Source: Bacillota bacterium (lineage in GTDB: Bacteria; Bacillota; Clostridia; Acetivibrionales; DSM-1351). From it: DNA of 5,360 bases. The stretch covers positions 1 through 5,360 of the forward strand of contig JAEZIU010000049.1 in assembly GCA_023436485.1 (NCBI GenBank), in the 5' to 3' direction. Under the pieces are notes generated by a model that worked only from the letters and a program-made list of their open reading frames with translations, was not told the DNA's origin and did not search any database. Shown piece by piece: positions 1-5,360 of this stretch (position 1 is the stretch's first letter; the number at the start of each line of letters is the position of its first letter). Both the position numbers and the translations under genes were made by a program.

Positions 1-1
1 T

Positions 2-214
2 CTTATCTCATTTATTGCTGATTTTTACAAAAAGTCTGGTAGCGAATTATATGTTGGAACAGGCGATAGCCCTATGATACTTCATTTCTACGAGAAATGC
101 GGATTTGTAAAATCTCACATTGCTAAAAACTTCTTTATAGACAACTACGACCACCCAATGTATGAAAATGGACAGCAATTAGTGGATATGATTTATTTGA
201 AAAGACATCTATGA
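2..214 (+). CDS. GNAT-family N-acetyltransferase, C-terminal fragment (5' end outside window)
   Basis: The frame is open from the left edge to a TGA at 212-214 and gives 70 residues. It has no start in the window, so the gene begins upstream. The central motif SPMILHFYEKCGF (fragment residues 23-35) matches the final conserved block of GNAT acetyltransferases, where a helix carrying a Tyr (here FYEKCGF) closes the acetyl-CoA site. The tail MIYLKRHL is the usual last beta strand. Family members transfer the acetyl group of acetyl-CoA to an amine; the substrate cannot be told from this part. The stop codon lies inside the end of the convergent tetR-type gene (overlap 209-214), so no terminator separates the two. 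The family assignment is good; the fold's N-terminal half and the A-motif (RxxGxG/A) are not visible. Confidence 0.75.
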   Translation, partial: LISFIADFYKKSGSELYVGTGDSPMILHFYEKCGFVKSHIAKNFFIDNYDHPMYENGQQLVDMIYLKRHL

Positions 215-763
215 TGATACAAGATGCTTGGTGTATGGTTCCAGCATAAACATAAGCTGCTCAGTAATTTCCTGAACATTGCAGGGCATAGAATTATTGA
301 TCCACCATTCCAATACTCCAATAAACCCAGAAGTCAAAAAATGAGTGGTTACATCATTTGAAAATGCTGGGTTTTCTGACTTTATACCGATAACCTCGGT
401 TACTGTTTGCGCAATGATGGCATATAAGCGGTTACTGAAAATCCCAAAGCCCTCCTTGCTAAGAAGCAACTTGTATATTGTAAAATTTTTCTCCAAATAT
501 TCAAACATACTTTGAAATGCTCTTGTGTTTAGATTGGTATCAGCACTATCGGCACAGTGATTTAGCAGCAGCTCAACGTAAATTTCGATGCACTTGTCAA
601 GCAAGTCGAATTTATCCACGTAATGCAGATATACAGTCCCTCGGTTTATGTTTGCACGTTCGGCAATGTCATTAATGGTAATTTTCTCAAATCCTTTTTC
701 AGCTAAAAGGTCGATGAAGGTATTCATAATCAACTGCCTTGTTTTTTGTATTCTTCTATCCAT
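209..763 (-). CDS. TetR/AcrR-family transcriptional repressor
   Basis: A complete 184-aa protein, the usual size for TetR regulators. Residues 1-50 form the DNA-binding domain: helix 1 QKTRQLIMNTFIDLLAEKGF, then the helix-turn-helix ITINDIAERANINRGTVYLHY (about 28-48), with the typical TVYLHYVDK recognition-helix end. The C-terminal part, with GFIGVLEWWINNSMP near residues 146-160, resembles the DhaS-like TetR C-terminal domain (the pattern G..G...WW...MP), which binds an unknown ligand. The start is supported by GGAGGA at 771-776, 7 nt before the ATG. The gene is divergent from the ApbA/PanE-like gene at 922, and the space between them holds two copies of TGTTGA-N4-TCAACA. From this I infer autorepression and repression of the neighbour, relieved by a small molecule. 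Its TAG stop overlaps the end of the convergent acetyltransferase gene. Confidence 0.95.
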   Translation of the reverse strand: MDRRIQKTRQLIMNTFIDLLAEKGFEKITINDIAERANINRGTVYLHYVDKFDLLDKCIEIYVELLLNHCADSADTNLNTRAFQSMFEYLEKNFTIYKLLLSKEGFGIFSNRLYAIIAQTVTEVIGIKSENPAFSNDVTTHFLTSGFIGVLEWWINNSMPCNVQEITEQLMFMLEPYTKHLVSS

Positions 764-801
764 AAAGTTATCCTCCAGATATTCAACAAATTAGTGCACT
801 G

Positions 802-817
802 TGTTGAGTTCTCAACA
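802..817. promoter_or_regulatory. Palindromic operator O1, next to the TetR-type repressor gene
   Basis: TGTTGAGTTCTCAACA is a perfect 7-bp inverted repeat (TGTTGAG / CTCAACA) around a 2-bp centre. The same core, TGTTGA-N4-TCAACA, recurs exactly 80 bp away at 882-897. It lies between the repressor gene's start codon and its predicted -10 box, so a bound dimer would block that gene. Binding by the adjacent TetR protein is inferred from position and symmetry. Confidence 0.75.
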
Positions 818-826
818 GTTGGAGCA

Positions 827-855
827 ACTATAACTATTGAAATTCTCTCCATAAA
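827..855 (-). promoter_or_regulatory. Possible promoter of the TetR-type repressor gene
   Basis: Read on the minus strand, TATAGT (832 to 827, 5 of 6 consensus) could be the -10 box. At 17-bp spacing the -35 is only TTTATG (855 to 850, 3 of 6), so the promoter would be weak unless aided. It would start near 820, directly before operator O1, mirroring the layout of the opposite promoter. The two promoters would overlap back to back. Confidence 0.35.
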
Positions 856-865
856 TCAGTATGTT
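837..865 (+). promoter_or_regulatory. Predicted sigma-A promoter of the ApbA/PanE-like gene
   Basis: A -35 box TTGAAA (837-842, 5 of 6 consensus) is separated by 17 bp from a -10 box TATGTT (860-865, 4 of 6). Transcription would start near 872, about 10 bp before operator O2. The spacing is optimal and the position fits the gene at 922. This is sequence inference only. Confidence 0.55.
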
Positions 866-877
866 AAGAATATCAAA

Positions 878-901
878 CACATGTTGAAAAGTCAACACGT
901 G
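878..901. promoter_or_regulatory. Palindromic operator O2, next to the ApbA/PanE-like gene
   Basis: The core TGTTGA-AAAG-TCAACA (882-897) has the same half-sites and 4-bp spacer as O1. The symmetry extends outward through CAC (878-880) and GTG (899-901), with a single mismatched pair at 881/898. It sits just after the predicted start of transcription and before the Shine-Dalgarno of the gene at 922, where a bound repressor would act as a block to initiation or early elongation. Confidence 0.75.
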
Positions 902-921
902 ATCATTCTGGAGGATGCTTA

Positions 922-1851
922 ATGAAAATACTATTTTTTGGTCGCGGTGTTATAGGCACACAGTATGCTTGGGCGTTTGAAAATGCAGGCCATACTGTTG
1001 AGTTTTACGTTCGTGAAGGCAGGAAGGAACAATACGGCTCACATGTAAACTTAGACATATGGGATACACGACGAAGCAAAAAAGACCGGATAGTCAAAGA
1101 AAAATGGCCTATTGTAACACATGAAGAAATAAAGGAAAATCACGATTATGACCTCGTATTTGTGAGTGCCAACCCTGAGCAAGTATCAAGTGTGGTAAAG
1201 TACCTTGCGCCACGAGTTGGAAATGCAACGGTTCTATTTATCGGTAACTTTTGGCAAGACATACAAAAATCCGTTCATCCTCTTCCACTTAGTCAAGTTG
1301 TTTGGGGCTTTCCCGGTGCCGGCGGTGGATTTGAAGAGAACACTCTTTACGGTGGGCTTTACAAGACGGTTCAATTCGGGACATTTGAATCCGAGCCTAC
1401 CATAAGAGATTTAGAGGTTCACAAACTTTTTACCGGGGCAGGCTTCAAAGTAGTGGTTCAAAAGGATTTTCAAAGTTGGCTCATGAATCACTTCGTATTA
1501 AACGCTGCAATGGAAGTCGAAGTACTAAAATGCGGCAGTTTTAAAAAAGTAATTTCATCGCACGAAGCGCTTGCTGGAATGGGTCGTAACATAAAAGAGA
1601 TGATCCCTGTTTTGAAAGCAAAAGGCTCAAAACTTGATGTTATGACAAAAGTGTTGAGCGACCTACCACCGAGAGTTGTTGGCTTCCTTATGAGTAACGT
1701 TGTTTATTCACCTAAAAGCATGCCCTATGCACTTCAGGCGCATAACCACTATAAAGTTGGCTATGCTGTACAGGAAGTTATATCAGAAGCCAGAAAGTAC
1801 GGCATAAAGGCACCACGGCTTTATGCTGTAGAAAGCCTAATTACAGGTTAG
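922..1851 (+). CDS. ApbA/PanE-like (ketopantoate reductase family) oxidoreductase, atypical active site
   Basis: A complete 309-aa protein of normal family length; GGAGGA at 910-915 lies 6 nt before the ATG. The N-terminal Rossmann fold starts at once with MKILFFGRGVIGTQYA, giving the GxGxxG nucleotide site at residues 7-12. Basic residues after strand 2 (R31, R34) suggest NADP(H). The C-terminal helical domain shows the family's closing pattern, EVISEARKYGIKAPRL (285-300). Panthothenate-pathway PanE reduces 2-dehydropantoate to pantoate with NADPH, using a Lys in WxKLxxNxxxN and a Glu in the C-terminal domain. By eye, that Lys aligns with W186 in SWLMNHFVLN, the first Asn with H190, and the Glu with K278; N194 is kept. 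I therefore do not call it panE: it is probably an oxidoreductase acting on another substrate. It is a single-gene unit with a terminator after it, divergent from a TetR gene and likely repressed by it through operator O2. Confidence 0.9.
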   Translation: MKILFFGRGVIGTQYAWAFENAGHTVEFYVREGRKEQYGSHVNLDIWDTRRSKKDRIVKEKWPIVTHEEIKENHDYDLVFVSANPEQVSSVVKYLAPRVGNATVLFIGNFWQDIQKSVHPLPLSQVVWGFPGAGGGFEENTLYGGLYKTVQFGTFESEPTIRDLEVHKLFTGAGFKVVVQKDFQSWLMNHFVLNAAMEVEVLKCGSFKKVISSHEALAGMGRNIKEMIPVLKAKGSKLDVMTKVLSDLPPRVVGFLMSNVVYSPKSMPYALQAHNHYKVGYAVQEVISEARKYGIKAPRLYAVESLITG

Positions 1852-1886
1852 CGAACAGGCCCCCAAAAAACGAACATTAACAAAGA

Positions 1887-1934
1887 AGACCTTCTATCGT
1901 AGAATAGTAACTACGACAGAAGGTTTCCTGTTTT
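1887..1934 (+). terminator. Hairpin terminator, possibly bidirectional
   Basis: The arm ACCTTCTATCGTAG (1889-1902) pairs with CTACGACAGAAGGT (1911-1924) around an 8-nt loop. There is one A-C mismatch in the + transcript, which becomes a G-U pair in the - transcript. On + the stem is followed by TTTCCTGTTTTGTT, a usable U-tract, and it lies 35 nt after the stop of the gene ending at 1851. On - it is followed by a weaker T-rich run and a later TTTTTT, and could also end the hydrolase transcript that stops at 1983. Confidence 0.75.
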
Positions 1935-1982
1935 GTTGTGGAATAATGCAATTATATATTCGATTAGATACTGTTAATGTGA

Positions 1983-2921
1983 TTAAAAAAACAAATTCAT
2001 TTCTTCAAACAAATCAATATCGATGGCTGAATACAACTGTATATCATCCACTTTGTTTTCTTCTCCTTGGCATTTTCTTCTGAGCTCAATTGCCTCATCG
2101 GATAAAAGATAATCATAGTGACCATTCTTTCCCAGTTTGTCCATTAACATGAATCTGCACTTCGGATTTTTAATACTGTCTTTCTGTTTATAGATCGAGC
2201 TTACTCCTCCGTAAAACTCATCTGTTGTACCACTTAATACTAAAATCGGTATATGTGATGAATCTATGCCTTTAACTGCTGAAAGCTCTCTCGTTTCTTT
2301 TCCATAAACGAAATATTCATATATTTCAGCAATTTTGCCTTCGAGAAACCCAATTTTCCCGGAGTATCGCTTAACAGAGTAGCCCCACTGCTCAACAGGC
2401 GTATCAAATCCGGATGCGGATACTACCGACTTTATTTTGTGCGAATAATTCAGAACAGCAAGTGATACGTAGCCGCCAAGGCTGTGTCCAAACAAAGAAA
2501 CAGACATTTTCGAATACTCTTCGTTATTTTCAAAATATGTAAGCACCAAATCGAGATCCTTTACTGACTGAATGTAATCAGTCGAAGACTCACCTTCGCT
2601 GGAATAATACCCAGTATAATCATAACAGAAAACCATCCACCCGCGCTGAGTAAAGAACCTTACATATTCAAGATAGTCTTCAGTCGGACATCGGTGGCCG
2701 GAGCTGATCACCAATAATCTCGCTGATTCGCTACATCCAAACATTGTTCCCTTTAGCCTGTTCGTTCCAGATTGAATAAATATAGCTTTCTGTGGCACAT
2801 CCTGTAAATTCGTTTCATATCGTTGCAGTGGCAAATGTTTACCATAATCTGATCTGCAAAACTGGATTTTATGCGCCCTATGGATTATGATCAGCGAAGC
2901 AATCAAAAAGAATGTTATCAT
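1983..2921 (-). CDS. Alpha/beta-fold hydrolase with N-terminal hydrophobic anchor
   Basis: A 312-aa protein. Residues 1-13 (MITFFLIASLIII) are hydrophobic and followed by a basic HRAHK, which suggests a signal-anchor, although it is short for a full membrane helix. The hydrolase core then runs from about residue 45. It has an oxyanion-loop region SSGH (73-76), the DYTGYYSSEGES loop (101-112), the nucleophile elbow GHSLGG with S147, a probable acid D234 in SGTTDEF, and a probable catalytic H268 in GKNGHYDY. All three members of the Ser-Asp-His triad are in order. The substrate is unknown; esters or peptides are typical of the superfamily. AGAGGTG lies 7 nt before the ATG. An in-frame TGA (2928-2930) just upstream blocks any longer start. 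It is convergent with the ApbA/PanE-like gene and shares its terminator. I found no convincing promoter directly upstream. Confidence 0.88.
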   Translation of the reverse strand: MITFFLIASLIIIHRAHKIQFCRSDYGKHLPLQRYETNLQDVPQKAIFIQSGTNRLKGTMFGCSESARLLVISSGHRCPTEDYLEYVRFFTQRGWMVFCYDYTGYYSSEGESSTDYIQSVKDLDLVLTYFENNEEYSKMSVSLFGHSLGGYVSLAVLNYSHKIKSVVSASGFDTPVEQWGYSVKRYSGKIGFLEGKIAEIYEYFVYGKETRELSAVKGIDSSHIPILVLSGTTDEFYGGVSSIYKQKDSIKNPKCRFMLMDKLGKNGHYDYLLSDEAIELRRKCQGEENKVDDIQLYSAIDIDLFEEMNLFF

Positions 2922-2927
2922 TGTTAT

Positions 2928-3095
2928 TCACCTCTTGTGAACTTGGTTTATGTAATAACCCTTTATCAAACTCCATTTTAAGAATTTATGCACTATCCAT
3001 TCTTGTTCTCCAATCGATCTAAAAAAGTCAATATTCTCTGCAACAGGACAACGGCCTCGGTGTGTAACTTGCTGCTCTCCAAATCCAGTTATAGA
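2928..3095 (-). pseudogene. Start-less 55-codon coding remnant, unrecognised
   Basis: Immediately after the TAA of the upstream gene (3096-3098) the same frame stays open for 55 codons and ends at a TGA (2928-2930), 6 nt before the hydrolase ATG. The translation looks protein-like, with blocks such as THRGRCPVAENIDFF, IGEQEWIVHKFLKW and IKGYYINQVHKR. It has no ATG and no ribosome site in front of a plausible alternative start. By hand count 27 of the 50 bases at 3037-3086 are G or C, far above the AT-rich gene upstream. I read it as the C-terminal tail of a lost gene that once preceded the hydrolase, whose ribosome site overlaps the tail's end. The family is not recognised. The alternative is chance openness. 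Confidence 0.4.
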
Positions 3096-4169
3096 TTATA
3101 GAGTTAATATTCCGGCTGTATTTTTTATTTTAAGCATCCAAAATGTAGATTCAATTTCATTAGCTAGCCGTTGTCTTCGATTCTCTCCTAGTCCCATATG
3201 CATCCCCATTACCCAATACCCTTCCTTTTCCGTAAGAAATTGTTTCGGCAATATATATGTACCATCTGCAGTTCGAAATGATTCCAAATAATTAACTGCT
3301 GAAATAAACCATTGAGAGTTAACTACATTTTTAAAATGTGCCATAAGTTCTAATCTTTGTAATAATAATGAACCACATTTATCAAAATCGGTAAACGAAC
3401 GATTAAAGCACGGCAGCTTTACATCCCAGCCCATAGAGTAATATTTTCCTCCCGGTGCAGAAAGTATTCCATATCCATCCGGTAATGCTTGATATTCCGT
3501 ATTAAGAATATAATCTATAATATTATAAATTTTATCCATATCACAAATATCACAAGAATCAATCATTGCTGCAAATCCATATACATCAAATATTAATGGA
3601 TATTTATACCACCCGTTTTTATATAAATCAGGTTTTATGATAGGTCTTCCCTTAAAAGCTACTGGAATTCCCCCATATACCTCAGCATTATCATATAGGT
3701 CATAGTCTAGCGATTGAGTGAAATCATATACATGAATTAACCGCTTTTTTAAGAAAGTTATAATAGCTTCATCCCTGTAACCTGCCAGCAGAAAGGATGC
3801 AGCAAAAATAATCAAGGCAAATACATCCCACTTTCCTTCATCTTTCTGTATCATATCCGAAAAATTTCTTCGAAGAGGCAAGGTTTTATCGTCTAATTCC
3901 TTGATGCCTGCATGTAATCCCAGATTAACAAGTTTATTCATGCAGTTTTCAAAACAGGTGTTAAAGCTCCCATGATAATTTCTTAAACTTACTTCATTTG
4001 GATTGAAATATGAAAGCCATGATCTAACTTCAGTACTACTTAATAATTCTTCTTCCAATACTGAAATATTGACCGATATCTTATTTTTACATATTTCATC
4101 AGCAATTCTATATCGAATCACTGCATTACCATTATAAAAAAGCCAGTCAAGTACGCTCTGGTAATCCAT
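3096..4169 (-). CDS. Putative alpha/alpha-toroid (terpenoid-cyclase-like) protein of unknown function
   Basis: A complete 357-aa protein with a strong AGGAGG 7 nt before the ATG and a good promoter. It has no signal peptide or clear membrane helix, so it is probably cytoplasmic. The opening VLDWLFYNGNAVIRYRIADE (6-25) resembles the 'W-L-NP-V-RY-L-dl' start of bacterial proteins annotated as prenyltransferase/squalene-oxidase-repeat or terpenoid cyclase/PP-toroid-like. Helix-rich blocks follow: WDVFALIIFAASFLLAGY (114-131), GYGILSAPGGKYYSMGWDVK (232-251), and a C-terminal block with ADGTYILPKQFLTEKEGYW (301-319) and MHMGLGENRR (323-332), ending ESTFWMLKI. I see no DxDD motif of true squalene-hopene cyclases and no zinc-ligand pattern of prenyltransferases, so catalysis is unproven. 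Its codons are visibly more AT-rich than the genes on either side, and both flanks hold decayed coding fragments, which suggests acquisition. The family call is from overall pattern and is moderate. Confidence 0.55.
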   Translation of the reverse strand: MDYQSVLDWLFYNGNAVIRYRIADEICKNKISVNISVLEEELLSSTEVRSWLSYFNPNEVSLRNYHGSFNTCFENCMNKLVNLGLHAGIKELDDKTLPLRRNFSDMIQKDEGKWDVFALIIFAASFLLAGYRDEAIITFLKKRLIHVYDFTQSLDYDLYDNAEVYGGIPVAFKGRPIIKPDLYKNGWYKYPLIFDVYGFAAMIDSCDICDMDKIYNIIDYILNTEYQALPDGYGILSAPGGKYYSMGWDVKLPCFNRSFTDFDKCGSLLLQRLELMAHFKNVVNSQWFISAVNYLESFRTADGTYILPKQFLTEKEGYWVMGMHMGLGENRRQRLANEIESTFWMLKIKNTAGILTL

Positions 4170-4198
4170 GATACATCCTCCTGTATACTATAATATCC

Positions 4199-4226
4199 AT
4201 TATATCAGATTGACATATAAATACAA
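4199..4226 (-). promoter_or_regulatory. Extended -10 promoter of the toroid-like gene
   Basis: On the minus strand TGATATAAT places a perfect TATAAT (4204 to 4199) behind a TGn extension. A weak -35, TTGTAT (4226 to 4221, 3 of 6), lies 16 bp upstream. The extended -10 would compensate for the poor -35. Transcription would start near 4192, giving a leader of about 22 nt that contains the AGGAGG ribosome site. No operator or riboswitch fold is seen in it. Confidence 0.6.
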
Positions 4227-4291
4227 TTATCATGTCTTTAATACAAAAAACATTAGGTATTCCTATCATGTAAAATCCACACATGCCCAGC

Positions 4292-4400
4292 TTACTTACT
4301 TTTTCGAGTTAACAACACAACCATCTCAACATGACTCGAGTGCTCATTATTGATGTCTGCATTCTTGGGAACATATCAACTACAATATCATGATCTCTAT
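4292..4400 (-). pseudogene. Frameshifted C-terminal remnant of an RlmD/RumA-like 23S rRNA (uracil-5-)-methyltransferase
   Basis: RlmD-type methyltransferases of Bacillota end in a conserved pattern close to VDMFPxTxHVExVVLLxRK. Here the two halves occur in order but in different frames: IVVDMFPR (about 4363-4386) in one, then SSHVEMVVLLTRKSK and a TAA stop (4292-4339) in the other. About two dozen bases that fit neither half separate them. The SAM-binding core and the catalytic-Cys block are absent: upstream there is only AT-rich sequence and then the SDR gene. This is a scar, not a gene. The 3' end of rum/rumA-type genes is a known integration target of some Gram-positive integrative elements, so the scar may mark an old element boundary; that part is inference. 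The rest of the gap (4170-4470) holds only the promoter of the toroid-like gene. Confidence 0.5.
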
Positions 4401-4470
4401 TAAAATTTATTTTCAATATTCTAACAACTTTTCATCAATAATTGAGATTTCTTCCTTACCTATAATTTTA

Positions 4471-5360
4471 CTATAATATTTTAATTATTTCTTGTAGATT
4501 CTCAATCCAACTATTTAAAAGTTTTATATCGCTTGCCAATTGTGCTGCATTCTTTTCATAACCTTGTAACAGTTTAATTTGATGTTCATAAAAGCACCGC
4601 CACTTTATAAACATCTCCTTGCTATCCAAAAAATTGCCCCACTCATTATTGTGAATCTGAACTTGTAGGGCTTCAATTTGTATTTTGAAGCTCTCAGCAG
4701 GCAGCCCCATTTGTTTTTTGAAATCAGAAAGTATAAACTGTTTTTCGAACAGTTTTTTCTTCTGCCAATTTTGATATTGGTCAAAAAAAACATCTGCCAT
4801 ATTCTTAAACAAGAATGACAAATTATCAAAATCAACCTGTGTTTGCGTACTATTTGATTTTTCCTTATCACCGTTAATTAAACCACTTTCCATCAACACT
4901 TGATAGGACATGATTTCTTTCCCGTTATACTGTTTTGCTTTTACGACAGAAACGGCATAGCCCACCCCTGCAATCTCGGCATCAGTAATTAGTTCTTCAA
5001 GCGATTTGTAAAATTCTTCTGTTGTAATTCCCAATGAAGTCGCTACAATTTCTACTGCTTTAACAGCGGTATCTGTTTTTACAAATCCGGGGGCTATTGA
5101 GTATGCAATAATGCCCGTTCCGTCAACTTCTTCACACAAGGTATTGCAAAACTCCACCTGCGCGGTTTTGAATACTTCATAAGCCGACATATAAGGAGTT
5201 GGAGCTGCTGATGGTATAAAAACAATAATCCCGCCTGTGTCCCTCATGGAAGAAATAAATTTTTTCGTTAAAAGGACAGGTGCTCTCAAGTTCACAGCAT
5301 AGCTTAAATCCCAATCGGATATTGATACCGCGTCAATCGCTCCCATCGGAACAACGGCAG
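4471..5360 (-). CDS. Short-chain dehydrogenase/reductase with C-terminal coiled-coil extension (5' end outside window)
   Basis: The frame is open through the right edge. The first in-window ATG (5344-5346) is internal, because it is preceded in frame by AVVP, which completes the usual SDR motif (N)AAVVPMG. The N-terminal TGxxxGxG cofactor segment therefore lies outside. Numbering from that Met: N19 in YAVNLRAP is the conserved helix-4 Asn; S46, Y56 and K60 (PSAAPTPYMSAYEVFK) form the catalytic Ser-Tyr-Lys set with a Ser-Tyr spacing of 10, slightly short; APGFVKTD (85-92) is the PG motif; NGKEI (141-145) is the normal end of the fold. Some 135 further residues follow that SDRs normally lack: charged helices and, from L260 to L291, a perfect 3-4 hydrophobic heptad. 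The class reaction is NAD(P)-dependent oxidation or reduction of an alcohol or carbonyl; the substrate is unknown. I saw no clear terminator after the stop. Confidence 0.88.
   Translation of the reverse strand, partial: AVVPMGAIDAVSISDWDLSYAVNLRAPVLLTKKFISSMRDTGGIIVFIPSAAPTPYMSAYEVFKTAQVEFCNTLCEEVDGTGIIAYSIAPGFVKTDTAVKAVEIVATSLGITTEEFYKSLEELITDAEIAGVGYAVSVVKAKQYNGKEIMSYQVLMESGLINGDKEKSNSTQTQVDFDNLSFLFKNMADVFFDQYQNWQKKKLFEKQFILSDFKKQMGLPAESFKIQIEALQVQIHNNEWGNFLDSKEMFIKWRCFYEHQIKLLQGYEKNAAQLASDIKLLNSWIENLQEIIKIL

Noticed and set aside
783..807. Outward-facing TCAACA (783-788) and TGTTGA (802-807) as a third operator
   Set aside because: A lone TCAACA half-site lies 14 bp from O1 with the wrong orientation and spacing; it is kept only as a possible weak half-site.
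1205..1405. 66-codon open frame on + inside the ApbA/PanE-like gene
   Set aside because: It is a shadow of the real gene in another frame, with no ribosome site and no protein-like pattern.
2878..2976. 32-codon ORF on - overlapping the hydrolase start
   Set aside because: It has no ribosome site, overlaps the hydrolase N-terminus in another frame and competes with the better-supported coding-like frame at 2928-3095.
4304..4339. TCGAGT ... ACTCGA inverted repeat as a terminator for the SDR gene
   Set aside because: The 6-bp arms are 24 nt apart with no U-tract, and they lie within the rlmD-like coding remnant, so the match is probably coincidental.
4168..4353. 61-codon open frame on + in the gap
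   Set aside because: It runs antisense over a promoter, a ribosome site and the rlmD-like remnant. Its composition is that of AT-rich intergenic DNA (many Tyr, Asn, His) and it has no ribosome site.
4413..4480. Short open stretch on - just after the SDR stop (YYSKIIGKEEISIIDEKLLEY-like)
   Set aside because: About 22 codons in very AT-rich DNA can be open by chance. It could reflect a frameshifted SDR C-terminus, but the SDR coiled coil continues cleanly to its own stop.
4605..4871. 88-codon open frame on - inside the SDR gene
   Set aside because: It overlaps the SDR coding region in another frame; the SDR frame carries clear motifs and this one has none.
5344..5346. ATG as the start of the SDR gene
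   Set aside because: The frame continues upstream as AVVP, which fits the conserved SDR sequence before this Met, and the cofactor-binding domain would otherwise be missing.

Overview
The window looks like chromosomal or island DNA from a low-GC Gram-positive bacterium, most likely of the Clostridia. The reasons are AT-rich intergenic DNA, strong GGAGG-type ribosome binding sites 6-7 nt before the starts, promoters close to the sigma-A consensus, and protein families that are common accessory genes there. The assignment is inferred from these features, not from a marker gene.

Layout, left to right. (1) The 3' end of a GNAT acetyltransferase gene on + enters from the left edge and overlaps, stop to stop, a TetR-family repressor gene on -. 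(2) The repressor gene is divergent from an ApbA/PanE-like (ketopantoate reductase family) gene. The 158-bp gap between them holds two copies of the palindrome TGTTGA-N4-TCAACA, one just downstream of each predicted transcription start. This forms a self-contained module: a repressor controlling itself and one oxidoreductase. The reductase appears to lack the usual catalytic Lys and Glu. (3) A hairpin terminator separates it from a convergent, N-terminally anchored alpha/beta hydrolase on -. (4) Upstream of the hydrolase is a 55-codon open stretch with no start codon, then a 357-aa protein that looks like an alpha/alpha-toroid (terpenoid-cyclase-like) protein with its own extended -10 promoter. 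(5) The next gap, about 300 bp, contains what looks like the frameshifted C-terminal tail of an RlmD/RumA-type 23S rRNA uracil methyltransferase. (6) The right edge carries an incomplete short-chain dehydrogenase on - with an unusual C-terminal helical extension ending in a heptad-perfect coiled coil.

The left third is a regulated oxidoreductase module. The right two thirds look like accessory DNA: an AT-rich gene lies between two decayed coding fragments, which suggests past recombination or insertion. I see no CRISPR array, tRNA, rRNA, transposase or intact mobile element, and I do not claim a new defence or other multi-gene system. The points most worth checking are the twin operators with the atypical reductase, the rlmD-like scar, the start-less coding stretch, and the SDR coiled-coil fusion.
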